Positions 26,963 to 35,887 of a stretch of DNA of 64,000 nt are shown piece after piece (within the stretch, counting starts at the first letter, position 1; each line of letters begins with the position of its first letter). The DNA lies in contig NZ_BAABJJ010000027.1 in the NCBI RefSeq assembly GCF_039543245.1, positions 6,747 through 70,746 of the forward strand, given 5' to 3'. The notes below the pieces were generated by a model that was not told where the DNA came from, did no database searches, and was given only the letters and a program-made list of their open reading frames with translations. The stretch comes from Algibacter_G agarivorans (GTDB taxonomy: Bacteria; Bacteroidota; Bacteroidia; Flavobacteriales; Flavobacteriaceae). Both the position numbers and the translations under genes were made by a program.

Positions 26963-28276
26963 ATGGATTTAAAAGACAAATTATTATCATCCTTTCTAGT
27001 GTTTGAAAATCAAGCAGATGTAGATACTTATGTACACGATGTTAGGAACGATGCTATAAAAATATTTGAAGAAAAGGGGTTTCCTTCTAAAAAAGAGGAA
27101 GCTTGGAAATATACGTCGTTAAATAAAATCTTAAAAGAAGATTATAGTGTGTTCCCTAAACAGGAAAACGCCCTAGAATATAGAGATGTAAAAAAATATT
27201 TTATCCACGATATAGATACGTATAAAATTGTGTTTATCGATGGAAAATATTCATCACACTTATCCCAAACAACACATGACGGGTTGGATGTCTGTTTAAT
27301 GTCTGCAGCATTATCAAAACCAAAATACCGTTTAATTATTGAAAATTATTTCAATAAAGCCGCTACAAAAGACAGTTTGCCGTCTTTAAATACGGCATTT
27401 TCAAATGAGGGAGCTTACATTCAAATTCCAAAGAATAAACTAGTACAGAAACCGATTCAAATTATTCATTTATCAACTGGAAATGAATCGGCTACAATGT
27501 TACAGCCACGTAATTTAATTGTAGTTGGGGAGAATTCTCATGTGCAAATTATAGAGCGTCACCAAAGTTTAACGGATAATCCAGTTTTAACCAATAGCGT
27601 TACCGAAATTTTTGCAAATAAACGTGCTATTATAGATTATTATAAAGTTCAGAATGATAATTCTAATGCGTCGTTAATAGACAATACGTTCATCAAACAA
27701 AAACGAGAAAGCGTTGCCTCAGTGCATACTTTTGCATTTGGTGGTAAGCTAATTCGCAACAATTTAAACTTTTATCAAGAAGGCGAACGTATAGATTCTA
27801 TTTTAAAAGGTGTGACTATTATTGGCGACAAACAACATGTAGACCACAACACGTTAGTACATCATATTGAGCCAAATTGTGAAAGTCATCAAGATTATAA
27901 AGGCATTTTTGGCGAGAATTCAACAGGTGTTTTTAACGGAAAGATAATTGTCGAAAAAGAGGCTCAAAAAACCAATGCGTTTCAAGCCAATAACAATATT
28001 TTAATAAGCGATAAAGCTACAATAAATACCAAACCGCAATTAGAAATTTTTGCTGATGATGTAAAGTGTTCACATGGTTGTACTATTGGGCAACTAGATG
28101 AAAGTGCTTTGTTTTATATGCAATCGCGTGGTATTCCAGAAAAAGAAGCCAAGGCACTTTTAATGTATGCATTTAGTAATAACGTGTTAAGTTCGGTTAA
28201 AATTCCAGAAATTAAACAACGAATCACTAAAATTATCGCAAACAAATTAGGGGTTAATATTGGGTTTGATTTATAG
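26963..28276 (+). CDS. sufD: Fe-S cluster assembly protein SufD
   Basis: The partner of SufB in the SufBC2D scaffold, 437 residues, with the N-terminal helical part (KKEEAWKYTSLNKIL) and the C-terminal beta-helix carrying the conserved HHIEPNCESHQDYKGIFGE and KCSHGCTIGQLDESALFY. The conserved His in the first block is needed for iron and cluster assembly in characterised SufD proteins. It is separated from sufC by 75 bp of repeat and from sufS by two repeats. Confidence 0.96.
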   Translation: MDLKDKLLSSFLVFENQADVDTYVHDVRNDAIKIFEEKGFPSKKEEAWKYTSLNKILKEDYSVFPKQENALEYRDVKKYFIHDIDTYKIVFIDGKYSSHLSQTTHDGLDVCLMSAALSKPKYRLIIENYFNKAATKDSLPSLNTAFSNEGAYIQIPKNKLVQKPIQIIHLSTGNESATMLQPRNLIVVGENSHVQIIERHQSLTDNPVLTNSVTEIFANKRAIIDYYKVQNDNSNASLIDNTFIKQKRESVASVHTFAFGGKLIRNNLNFYQEGERIDSILKGVTIIGDKQHVDHNTLVHHIEPNCESHQDYKGIFGENSTGVFNGKIIVEKEAQKTNAFQANNNILISDKATINTKPQLEIFADDVKCSHGCTIGQLDESALFYMQSRGIPEKEAKALLMYAFSNNVLSSVKIPEIKQRITKIIANKLGVNIGFDL

Positions 28277-28280
28277 ATTT

Positions 28281-28307
28281 GTCATTCCCTTGAAGAAGGG
28301 AATCTCA
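28281..28307 (+). repeat. GTCAT-type palindromic repeat
   Basis: GTCATTCCCTT-GA-AGAAGGGAATCTCA: a near-perfect hairpin (ATTCCCTT/AAGGGAAT) starting 4 bp after the sufD stop. It is the same family as 46261-46285 and could act as a terminator-like or mRNA-stabilising hairpin. Confidence 0.65.
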
Positions 28308-28337
28308 TGATGATAACTAAAATTATTAATTATTAGA

Positions 28338-28402
28338 AGCTAATCCCGCTTTCGGCAGTCGCTCTCTTTGAGGAGCTCCAACAAATGCCTCAATCGGGGC
28401 TA
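28338..28402 (+). repeat. Dispersed intergenic element bounded by AATCCCG and CGGGGCT
   Basis: This GC-rich patch begins GCTAATCCCGCTTTCGGCAG, contains a GGAGCTCC palindrome in the middle, and ends CAATCGGGGCTAAAC. The ends are imperfect inverted repeats. From memory it is like a repeat type common between flavobacterial genes. It abuts sufS (11 bp before its ATG), so it forms most of the sufS leader. Confidence 0.55.
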
Positions 28403-28413
28403 AACATCCAGCT

Positions 28414-29628
28414 ATGTTCAACGTAGAAGACATTAGAAAAGACTTTCCCATTCTTTTTCGTAAAGTAAATGGTAAACCCTTAGTGTATTTTGATAATGCA
28501 GCAACATCTCAAACCCCACAACAGGTTATTGATGCTATTGTAGACTATTACTCAAATTACAACGCCAATATTCATCGTGGTGTACATACGTTAAGTCAAG
28601 AAGCTACCGATTTATACGAACAAGCCCGATATAAAATACAAGCACATTTTAATGCCAAGTTTTCTCATGAAATCATTTTTACCTCAGGAGCAACTCACAG
28701 TATTAATTTAGTGGCAAACGGTTTTTCATCACTATTAAAAAAAGGCGATGAGATTATTGTGTCTGCTTTAGAACACCATAGTAATATTGTGCCATGGCAA
28801 ATGTTATGTGAGCGTATAGGGGCAACTTTAAAAGTCATTCCAATGAATCAAGAAGGGGAGTTGGTCATGTCTGAGTTCGATGAGTTGCTGTCTGAAAACA
28901 CCAAATTAGTATTTGTAAATCATATATCAAACGCTTTAGGTACCATCAACCCTATAGAATATATTATTGAAGAAGCACACAAAATTGGCGCAGCAGTTTT
29001 AATTGACGGTGCACAATCAACGCCACATATAAAACCAGATGTTCAAAAACTTGATGTCGATTTTTACGTTGCTTCCGCTCATAAAATGTGTGGGCCAACA
29101 GGCGTTGGTATGCTTTATGGTAAAGAGGAATGGTTGAAAAAATTACCGCCATATCAAGGTGGTGGCGAAATGATTGCCGAAGTCACATTCGAAAAAACTA
29201 CTTATGCCGATTTGCCTCATAAATTTGAAGCGGGTACCCCAAATATTTGTGGCGGTATTGCTTTTGGAACGGCCATAGATTATATGAATCGTGTAGGTTT
29301 TGAAAACATAGCTAAATATGAGCATGAATTATTAGAATATGCTACAGAAAAACTTTTAGAAATAGATAGTTTGAAAATCTACGGAACTTCCAAAAATAAA
29401 ACTTCGGTTATTTCTTTTAATTTGGAAGGTATTCATCCTTATGATGTGGGTACTATTTTAGACAAATTAGGTATTGCTGTTCGTACTGGTCACCACTGTG
29501 CTCAACCTATTATGGATTACTTTAAAATTCCAGGAACGGTAAGGGCCTCTTTTGCGTTTTATAATACTAAGCAAGAAATAGATATTTTGATGGCTGGTGT
29601 TAAAAAGGCAAAACTGATGCTTTCTTAA
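28414..29628 (+). CDS. sufS: Cysteine desulfurase SufS
   Basis: A PLP enzyme that takes sulfur from cysteine as a persulfide and passes it to SufE; 404 residues. The PLP lysine is K224 in ASAHKMCG, and the persulfide cysteine is C362 in RTGHHCAQP, as in group II desulfurases. FTSGATHSINLVA and EHHSNIVPWQ match the cofactor site. Its start codon directly follows a dispersed repeat. Its partner sufE lies 2.2 kb downstream beyond two inserted genes. Confidence 0.97.
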   Translation: MFNVEDIRKDFPILFRKVNGKPLVYFDNAATSQTPQQVIDAIVDYYSNYNANIHRGVHTLSQEATDLYEQARYKIQAHFNAKFSHEIIFTSGATHSINLVANGFSSLLKKGDEIIVSALEHHSNIVPWQMLCERIGATLKVIPMNQEGELVMSEFDELLSENTKLVFVNHISNALGTINPIEYIIEEAHKIGAAVLIDGAQSTPHIKPDVQKLDVDFYVASAHKMCGPTGVGMLYGKEEWLKKLPPYQGGGEMIAEVTFEKTTYADLPHKFEAGTPNICGGIAFGTAIDYMNRVGFENIAKYEHELLEYATEKLLEIDSLKIYGTSKNKTSVISFNLEGIHPYDVGTILDKLGIAVRTGHHCAQPIMDYFKIPGTVRASFAFYNTKQEIDILMAGVKKAKLMLS

Positions 29629-29782
29629 ATCAGTTTGAAACACTTCTAAAACAAAATATCTACTGTCCATTATATTTAGATTGTGCATTTTATCTAGGAA
29701 TTCATGTCTTCGCACGATTAGTATTAATCTTTTCTTAAAAAAACCTATCTTTAATAGATTCTAACTTTCTAATTAATAGCAC

Positions 29783-30928
29783 ATGAAAAAATTAATACTG
29801 GCATTTGCTGCCCTATCTTTTATTTTAACATCGTGTAGCAATAATGAAAATGACATTACTTCGGAGCAATCCAAGATTGATATGAGTGATTTTTATGTTT
29901 ACACTAATGCCGATGTAGATGAAACCTCTAAACTGACAGCAACAAAAAGCCCTATAAAGTCTTGTTATACCATGGTTAATCTTAACCGGTTATTAAAGGA
30001 AAACCCTGGTCTTGAAAAAAAAATGTATGATATTGAATATTTTACAAGACAGTTTATTGCAGGTAAAAAACCAACTGGAACACCAGGTGGAGGTCCAGGC
30101 GGTGGCACAACAGATCCGATAGTTGACACGGATGGTGATGGTACACCAGACTCTTCCGATTTATGCCCTAACGAAATTGGCCCTTCTTATAATTCTGGGT
30201 GTCCAGACAATATTAATGATTATACTTTAACTATTCCTCTTGTAATCAACATTATAGAAAAGTCTCCTGGTCAAGTAACAGATGCACAGATAGATTCGCA
30301 AATAGCTATATTAAATATAGACTTTGATAATAGAAATCTTAATAAACCTGATGATCTCAAAATATTTACCGGTGTGGATGCGGATTTTGATATTAAATTC
30401 ACCAAACATATTGTAAATAGGGTCTCTTCAAAGAAAAAAAATTGGGGAACGAGAGACGCTATGAAATTTTCCAGTCAAGGTGGTATTGATGCTACTGACA
30501 CATCAACTTATTTGAATATTTGGGTTTGTGAAATTGGTCGTGGCATATTAGGTTATGCGCAATTTCCTGGTGGTCCAGAGGTGACAGATGGTGTCGTTAT
30601 TGGTCCCGATTATTTTGGAGAAACAGGTGGCAATTATGGGCATGGAAGAACGGTCACACACGAAATTGGACATTGGTTAAACCTAAGACATATATGGGGA
30701 GATGGTGGGTGCTCTGACGATGATTTTGTGTCGGATACACCATCATCGGATGGACCAAATTATGGCTGTCCTGCTTATCCTACTGTTAATTGCAACTCAA
30801 CCGATATGACCATGAATTATATGGATTATGTTTACGATGATTGTATGTACATGTTTACTAATGGCCAAAAAGACAGAGCAAGTGCTTTATTTGCCATTGG
30901 TGGTTATAGGTACAGCTTTGTAGACTAA
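29783..30928 (+). CDS. M43 (cytophagalysin/pappalysin-like) zinc metalloprotease lipoprotein
   Basis: A 381-residue secreted lipoprotein protease. The lipobox is ILTSC (Cys18). A Gly/Pro-rich linker (about 99-110) leads to one thrombospondin type 3-like calcium motif (DTDGDGTPDSSDLCP). The catalytic domain has HEIGHWLNLRH at 293-303 (H293, E294, H297, H303) with the M43 Met-turn MTMNYMDYVYDDC. Conserved Cys pairs surround the site. Such enzymes are usually autolytic or degrade extracellular protein. It has its own terminator and splits the suf locus between sufS and sufE. Confidence 0.93.
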   Translation: MKKLILAFAALSFILTSCSNNENDITSEQSKIDMSDFYVYTNADVDETSKLTATKSPIKSCYTMVNLNRLLKENPGLEKKMYDIEYFTRQFIAGKKPTGTPGGGPGGGTTDPIVDTDGDGTPDSSDLCPNEIGPSYNSGCPDNINDYTLTIPLVINIIEKSPGQVTDAQIDSQIAILNIDFDNRNLNKPDDLKIFTGVDADFDIKFTKHIVNRVSSKKKNWGTRDAMKFSSQGGIDATDTSTYLNIWVCEIGRGILGYAQFPGGPEVTDGVVIGPDYFGETGGNYGHGRTVTHEIGHWLNLRHIWGDGGCSDDDFVSDTPSSDGPNYGCPAYPTVNCNSTDMTMNYMDYVYDDCMYMFTNGQKDRASALFAIGGYRYSFVD

Positions 30929-30953
30929 ACCGATAATTGTTTGTAAACTATTT

Positions 30954-30981
30954 AAAAGACACCAACTTTGGTGTCTTTTTT
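30954..30981 (+). terminator. Terminator after the M43 protease gene
   Basis: AAAAGACACCAA (30954-30965) pairs with TTGGTGTCTTTT (30968-30979), followed by T residues. The in-frame ATG at 30968 of the next reading frame lies inside this hairpin, which argues for the downstream start at 31016. Confidence 0.88.
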
Positions 30982-31015
30982 GTATATTATTTTTTCAAAT
31001 TTTAAAATAATATTC

Positions 31016-31822
31016 ATGAAGCTTTTAATACTATTGCTCACGGTGTTTGTTCTACAATCTTGTAAATGTCAAAATGAAACATCAACTATGAGTGGTGATT
31101 CTGAACAAGAAAAACAAACTGAAATACTCTATGGTAGCTATACAATTTCATCAATAGAAACTAACAGAAATCTTCCTGGTAATTTAAGCATAACATTTGG
31201 TCAAAACACGAATAAAGTATCAGGTTTTAGTGGGTGTAATCGGTTTTTTGGAACCTATACAATTGAAAAAAACTCGATATTCATTAGCAATTTAGCAACT
31301 ACAAAAATGTATTGTGAAAATGTTATGGATGTTGAACAATACTTACTAAAAGCTTTATCTAATGTTAACATGTTTTTGGTAAAAAACAATCAAATAAATT
31401 TAAATAATGGTGATGCTATTTTAATTGAAGCTTCAAAAGATTCAATTTATAGCATACAACCAGAAAATAATTATCTTATTGAATATTCTGTTTCATCAAG
31501 AGGCTTTTACAAACAAATTACAATAAACAAAAAAAGCATTACAATCTTAGAACAAAGAGCAGGCACGCCAGAAGCTAAGGGTTTAGGGGAACAGAACTGG
31601 AAAACCCTTATAAAAGCCATTAGTTCTATAAATATTAAAACCATCCCTAAGCTTGAAGCTCCAAGTAAAGCATTTCAATATGATGGCGCAGCTATTGCAC
31701 GATTAAAAATAACTGATAATGGTAAAACTTATCAAACTCAACCTTTTGACCATGGAAACCCACCAAAAGAAATAGCAAATCTTGTTAAAGAAATACTATC
31801 AATTTCAGAAAACATTGAATAG
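31016..31822 (+). CDS. META-domain lipoprotein
   Basis: A 268-residue lipoprotein starting at MKLLILLLTVF; an earlier ATG at 30968 lies within the terminator. The lipobox is LQSC, Cys15. Residues 38-130 form a META/HslJ domain (YGSYTISSIETNRNLPGN, VSGFSGCNRFFGTYTI, ATTKMYC). The C-terminal half (about 140-268) is a second beta-rich domain of the kind seen with META domains in flavobacteria. The function is unknown; HslJ relates to novobiocin resistance and heat shock. It sits between the M43 gene and sufE. Confidence 0.87.
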   Translation: MKLLILLLTVFVLQSCKCQNETSTMSGDSEQEKQTEILYGSYTISSIETNRNLPGNLSITFGQNTNKVSGFSGCNRFFGTYTIEKNSIFISNLATTKMYCENVMDVEQYLLKALSNVNMFLVKNNQINLNNGDAILIEASKDSIYSIQPENNYLIEYSVSSRGFYKQITINKKSITILEQRAGTPEAKGLGEQNWKTLIKAISSINIKTIPKLEAPSKAFQYDGAAIARLKITDNGKTYQTQPFDHGNPPKEIANLVKEILSISENIE

Positions 31823-31861
31823 CAACATTTGATGTTGTATTTTTACATAAAATTTTTAAGA

Positions 31862-32284
31862 ATGAGTATTGAAGACATTCAAAACGAAATAATAGACGAA
31901 TTCTCAATGTTTGAAGACTGGGAAGAACGTTACCAATATATGATTGATTTAGGGAAAGATTTACCCTTAATTGACGACCAATACAAAACAGATAGCAACA
32001 TTATAAAAGGTTGCCAAAGTAAAGTTTGGGTACATGCCGAAATGAATGACGATAAAATAAGCTTTACCGCAGATAGTGATGCCATAATCACTAAAGGTAT
32101 TATTGCTATATTAATACGTGTATTTTCTAATCAGCATCCAAAAGACATCATTAATGCAGATACTGATTTTATTGATAAAATTGGACTTAAAGAGCATTTG
32201 TCACCAACACGAGCTAACGGACTGGTAAGTATGGTGAAGCAATTAAAAATGTATGCTATTGCATACCAAACACAATTGAATTAA
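31862..32284 (+). CDS. sufE: SufE sulfur acceptor
   Basis: Accepts persulfide sulfur from SufS and delivers it to SufB. The start is at MSIEDIQNEI, because the 11 upstream residues look non-coding. It is 140 residues, with the conserved Cys in NIIKGCQSKVWV, and FEDWEERYQYMIDLGKDLP is typical. It begins a tight run: sufT-like follows after 1 bp. Confidence 0.95.
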   Translation: MSIEDIQNEIIDEFSMFEDWEERYQYMIDLGKDLPLIDDQYKTDSNIIKGCQSKVWVHAEMNDDKISFTADSDAIITKGIIAILIRVFSNQHPKDIINADTDFIDKIGLKEHLSPTRANGLVSMVKQLKMYAIAYQTQLN

Positions 32285-32285
32285 A

Positions 32286-32612
32286 ATGAGCGATACAACA
32301 ATAGATACTGCCGAATTAGGCGAAAAAATAGTAAACGTACTTAAATCGATTTACGATCCAGAAATACCTGTGGATATATACGAATTAGGATTAATTTATG
32401 ATGTATTTGTAAACGAAGATTATGATGTAAAAATCTTAATGACCCTTACAACTCCAAACTGCCCGGTTGCAGAAACGTTGCCTTTAGAAGTTGAAGAAAA
32501 AGTAAAATCGCTTAATGCTGTAAAAAGTGCGGAAGTTGAAATTACGTTTGATCCACCTTGGACACAAGAATTAATGAGTGAAGAGGCAAAGTTGGAATTG
32601 GGTATGCTTTAA
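32286..32612 (+). CDS. sufT: SufT-like DUF59/MIP18-family Fe-S maturation protein
   Basis: A 108-residue protein with a single MIP18/DUF59 domain: IYDPEIPVDIYELGLIYDV and the conserved Cys in LTTPNCPVAETLP. SufT-type proteins help mature Fe-S enzymes such as lipoate synthase and aconitase. It is 1 bp after sufE and 37 bp before the DUF2480 gene, the usual order in flavobacteria. Confidence 0.9.
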   Translation: MSDTTIDTAELGEKIVNVLKSIYDPEIPVDIYELGLIYDVFVNEDYDVKILMTLTTPNCPVAETLPLEVEEKVKSLNAVKSAEVEITFDPPWTQELMSEEAKLELGML

Positions 32613-32649
32613 TTAGCTTACAGTAAACGCAACTTAATAACATAGCTTT

Positions 32650-33156
32650 TTGAAAGACGACATCATAAATCGCGTAGCGAATAGTAAATTAATAACCATT
32701 GACCTTGAGGATTATTATCCAAAAGGAACACGTGTGCTTTTTGATATCAAAGATTGGCTTTTTGAAGGTTTTGTGCTTCGTGAAAAAGACTTTAGAAATC
32801 AAATAGCAGCGTTCGATTGGAGTCAATATCAAGACTACTACATCGCACTAACTTGTAGTAGTGATGCTATTATTCCTGGTTGGGCTTATATGCTATTAAG
32901 TATTCAACTAGAAACCTATGCCAAAAAAATTGTTATTGGCACGCTTGATAATCTAGAGACTTCAATTTACCAAGACATTATAAATAACCTTGATGTTTCG
33001 GACTTCAAAGATAAACCCATTATTATAAAAGGGTGTTCCAACAAACCTGTGCCTCAAAATGCTTATATCATGCTTTCTAATAAGCTTAAACCTATTGTAA
33101 AATCCATTATGTATGGTGAGGCTTGCTCTTCTGTGCCGCTTTATAAAAACAAATAA
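32650..33156 (+). CDS. DUF2480 family protein
   Basis: A 168-residue soluble protein starting at a TTG (32650); no ATG or GTG fits. The opening, MKDDIINRVANSKLITIDLE followed by DYYPKGTRVLFDIKDWL, is characteristic of DUF2480. A Cys in LTCSSDAIIPGWAYML and one in IKGCSNKPVP are conserved-looking. The function is unknown, but the family is regularly found beside sufE and sufT in Bacteroidota, hinting at a role in Fe-S maturation. It is the last gene of the suf region. Confidence 0.87.
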   Translation: MKDDIINRVANSKLITIDLEDYYPKGTRVLFDIKDWLFEGFVLREKDFRNQIAAFDWSQYQDYYIALTCSSDAIIPGWAYMLLSIQLETYAKKIVIGTLDNLETSIYQDIINNLDVSDFKDKPIIIKGCSNKPVPQNAYIMLSNKLKPIVKSIMYGEACSSVPLYKNK

Positions 33157-33250
33157 TCTTGTTATTTTTAATGTGACCTTATTATAAAAAAGGGTCTAAT
33201 TGACAATCGCTTTAATAGTTAGAGTGGTTTTATTGAACTTAAAATTAACT

Positions 33251-33259
33251 TATATTTGC
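33251..33259 (+). promoter_or_regulatory. Promoter -7 box of the DUF3078 gene
   Basis: TATATTTGC, a perfect TAnnTTTGC, lies 23 bp before the ATG. TTG at 33233-33235 is a little closer than the ideal spacing. Confidence 0.6.
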
Positions 33260-33282
33260 ACGCATTTTAATACAAATACAAA

Positions 33283-34212
33283 ATGAAAAAAACATTACTA
33301 CTATTAGCATTATTTATCGGATTGATTTCGGTTAATGCGCAAACTAAAGAAGAGTTACAAGCTCAGAAATCCGAAAAACAAGCTGAAGCAGATGCAGCGC
33401 AAGCTGAAGCAGATGCACTACAAGCTAAAATTGATGCTCTTCCAGGATGGAAAAAAGGAGCTTTTGGTACTATTGGTGGTAGCTTATCTAACTTTAGCAA
33501 CTGGTACTCTCAAGACAAGCCTAATAATGCTTCTGGGAATATTGGGTTAACTGTAAATGCTTTTGCTAATTTAATTCAGGAGAAATTCTTTTGGAGAAAC
33601 GCTTTAACCACAAACTTAAACTGGGTAAAACTAGATGATAAAGATAATGGTACAGATGCTGATGATGGTTTTAGCCCAACTACGGATGTCTTTAATGTTT
33701 CATCTTTATACGGTAGAAATATTGCTAAAACAATAGCCGTTTCTGGATTAATGGAATACAGAACAACATTATTAGACAACTTTAATGATCCTGGATATTT
33801 AGATTTAGGGATTGGTGCTACTTGGACACCTATTGAAAATTTAATTGTAGTGGTGCACCCATTAAACTACAACTTTGTTTTTGCTGATAACGATGCCGTA
33901 TTTGATTCATCTTTAGGGGCTAAAATAGTTGCAGATTATACAAGACAAATTGGAGCTATAAACTTTAAAACAAACTTCTCTACATTCCAAAGTTATAAAA
34001 GTGGAGACTTATCAAACTTTACGTGGACCAATTCATTTGGCTATACCTTATGGAAAATGATTGGTGTTGGCTTTGATTTTGGTTTAAGGAGCAACAAACA
34101 GGAGGCTTTAAACTATGCTTTAGCGCAAACTCCAGCTACAGCAACTTCGTTTGATGATGTTGATAATGATTTGCAAACCTATTATACATTTGGATTGAGT
34201 TATAAATTCTAA
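33283..34212 (+). CDS. DUF3078 outer-membrane protein
   Basis: A 309-residue exported protein with a signal peptide (ending SVNAQ), a short coiled coil of AEADAAQAEADALQAK repeats (about 22-50), then a beta-rich domain beginning GWKKGAFGTIGGSLSNFSNW, typical of DUF3078. It ends in FGLSYKF, the aromatic terminus of an outer-membrane barrel. The function is unknown. It has its own promoter and terminator, and a strong promoter fits an abundant porin-like protein. Confidence 0.9.
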   Translation: MKKTLLLLALFIGLISVNAQTKEELQAQKSEKQAEADAAQAEADALQAKIDALPGWKKGAFGTIGGSLSNFSNWYSQDKPNNASGNIGLTVNAFANLIQEKFFWRNALTTNLNWVKLDDKDNGTDADDGFSPTTDVFNVSSLYGRNIAKTIAVSGLMEYRTTLLDNFNDPGYLDLGIGATWTPIENLIVVVHPLNYNFVFADNDAVFDSSLGAKIVADYTRQIGAINFKTNFSTFQSYKSGDLSNFTWTNSFGYTLWKMIGVGFDFGLRSNKQEALNYALAQTPATATSFDDVDNDLQTYYTFGLSYKF

Positions 34213-34230
34213 TTTAAACCAATATTATAA

Positions 34231-34270
34231 AAAAAAATGTGCTTCTTTTTTTGGAAGCACATTTTTTTTT
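34231..34270 (+). terminator. Terminator of the DUF3078 gene
   Basis: ATGTGCTTC and GAAGCACAT form a stem around a T-rich loop, with an A-run before and a nine-base T-run after. It is symmetrical enough to act for both strands between convergent genes. Confidence 0.88.
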
Positions 34271-34350
34271 ATTAGAAATTGAACCGTTCTACTACGTTCA
34301 ACCACTAGCTATTTATTTGAGTTCGTCTCTGAAAGCGAGTGATAAAAGCT

Positions 34351-35100
34351 TTATTTTCCTTTATTAGCCTTTTCAATATATTTTTGTAATGCCATGGTCA
34401 TCGAAGGTGTTTCAGGTGTTGGTGCAGCAATATCTACACGTAAGCCCTTTTCTTCAACGGCTTTAATGGTTGTATTTCCAAAAACAGCAATTCGCGTTTC
34501 GTTTTGTTTAAAATCCGGAAAGTTTTGAAATAAAGATTCTATTCCAGAAGGACTGAAAAACACCAAGACATCATACGATACATTTGCTAAATCAGATAAA
34601 TCGCTAACCACCGTTTTGTAAAATGTAGCTTGTTTCCAATTTACACCTAAAGCGTCCAAAGTTTCAGGAACGGCAGGCTTTACTTTATCGGTATTTGGTA
34701 ACAGGAATTTTTCGTCTTTATATTTCTTTATTAATGGCGAAAGCTCAGCAAACGTACGTTTTCCAACATAAATTTTACGCTTTCTGTACACGACATATTT
34801 TTGAAGATAATAGGCCACAGCTTCAGACTGACAAAAATATTTCATAGAGTCTGGAACTTTAAAACGCATTTCTTCAGCAATTCTAAAAAAGTGATCCACA
34901 GCATTTCTACTTGTTAAAATAATAGCCGTGTAATTATTTAGATCAATTTTTTGATGTCTAATTTCTTTAGCAGAAACACCTTCAACATGAATAAAAGGTC
35001 TGAAATCTATTTTTACGCGTTGTTTCTCCTGTAAATCGAAGTAAGGCGAGTTTTCAATTTTAGGTTCTGGCTGAGATACTAAAATGGTTTTCACTTTCAT
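34351..35100 (-). CDS. hemD: Uroporphyrinogen-III synthase
   Basis: Cyclises hydroxymethylbilane to uroporphyrinogen III in haem and sirohaem synthesis. The start at MKVKTILVSQPEPK (35100) gives 249 residues and avoids overlap with the upstream gene. HemD proteins are poorly conserved; matching features are the two-domain Rossmann-like pattern, IILTSRNAVDHFF, FLLPNTDKVKPAVPETL, and VLVFFSPSGIESLF. It forms a two-gene unit with the DUF4271 membrane protein 19 bp upstream, a pairing usual in flavobacteria. Confidence 0.9.
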   Translation of the reverse strand: MKVKTILVSQPEPKIENSPYFDLQEKQRVKIDFRPFIHVEGVSAKEIRHQKIDLNNYTAIILTSRNAVDHFFRIAEEMRFKVPDSMKYFCQSEAVAYYLQKYVVYRKRKIYVGKRTFAELSPLIKKYKDEKFLLPNTDKVKPAVPETLDALGVNWKQATFYKTVVSDLSDLANVSYDVLVFFSPSGIESLFQNFPDFKQNETRIAVFGNTTIKAVEEKGLRVDIAAPTPETPSMTMALQKYIEKANKGK

Positions 35101-35119
35101 AAGCGCAAGTAGTTTGTTG

Positions 35120-35767
35120 TTATTTGGTAACAAACACCTTATATAAAATAATATAGGGTGCGATTTCAAGAGCGCAAAGATACAAAATAAAATAAAATAA
35201 GTTGTTTTTTATTAAACTTTGGTGAGTTTTAAATGAACTATTTAGACCGATTATATTTACAATTATCAATAAAATAATCATGCCATAAATTATTGGTAAT
35301 GTGGGCTGAAAACTAAACAGCAATAAGGCATTTATTGGCAATAACAAAATGCCTAAAAAATTTTTATAACTTGTTTTTTGAAAGAGGTATTGGTCTATAA
35401 TCTTGTCAATTTCAAAAAGGCTTCCAATTAAGCGCTCAAAAAGCACTTTTATAAGGATGAAAACACCAATTCCAAAAGCTAATTTAAACATAGTATTCAT
35501 TGTAGTTTGATTAGATTCGGTTATGTGCCGATAAATAATAAAGCAGAATACCGTTAAGGAAAGAATTAAATTGCTGAACAACAAACCATCAAACCTGTCG
35601 AAAAATTTCTGGTCTTTAGAATAAATTTTAAGGTATCTAGTGTTTCCTAAAACAATTATAAAATCATCAAAACGCTTAGGGGCTGTTAATTTAGCAATAG
35701 CTACAATGACTAAGCCAATGATAATTAAGATAGTGAATATTTCGTTTGAAATGATGTTACGAAGCAT
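35120..35767 (-). CDS. DUF4271 membrane protein
   Basis: A 215-residue integral membrane protein with about six hydrophobic helices, of the DUF4271 type (KRFDDFIIVLGNTRYLKIY, then FFDRFDGLLFSNLILSL, and the C-terminal PYIILYKVF). The function is unknown. It is the first gene of an operon with hemD, so a link to tetrapyrrole synthesis or membrane haem handling is possible, though only context supports it. Confidence 0.87.
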   Translation of the reverse strand: MLRNIISNEIFTILIIIGLVIVAIAKLTAPKRFDDFIIVLGNTRYLKIYSKDQKFFDRFDGLLFSNLILSLTVFCFIIYRHITESNQTTMNTMFKLAFGIGVFILIKVLFERLIGSLFEIDKIIDQYLFQKTSYKNFLGILLLPINALLLFSFQPTLPIIYGMIILLIIVNIIGLNSSFKTHQSLIKNNLFYFILYLCALEIAPYIILYKVFVTK

Positions 35768-35844
35768 GGCATAAAATTATTATAATTTTTAATATAGGGC
35801 TATATTATTAAGAAATATTTAAAATAAATAAACGCTTATTAATG

Positions 35845-35853
35845 TACATTTGC
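35845..35853 (+). promoter_or_regulatory. Promoter -7 box of the glycosyltransferase-pyrC operon
   Basis: TACATTTGC fits TAnnTTTGC and lies 34 bp before the ATG at 35888. Confidence 0.55.
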
Positions 35854-35887
35854 TAAAAACTATTAAGAAGTTTTATTTATAGGAAAT

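Noticed and set aside
30968..31015. Upstream start of the META-domain protein
   Set aside because: The ATG at 30968 lies inside the terminator hairpin of the preceding gene; the ATG at 31016 starts a proper lipoprotein signal peptide.
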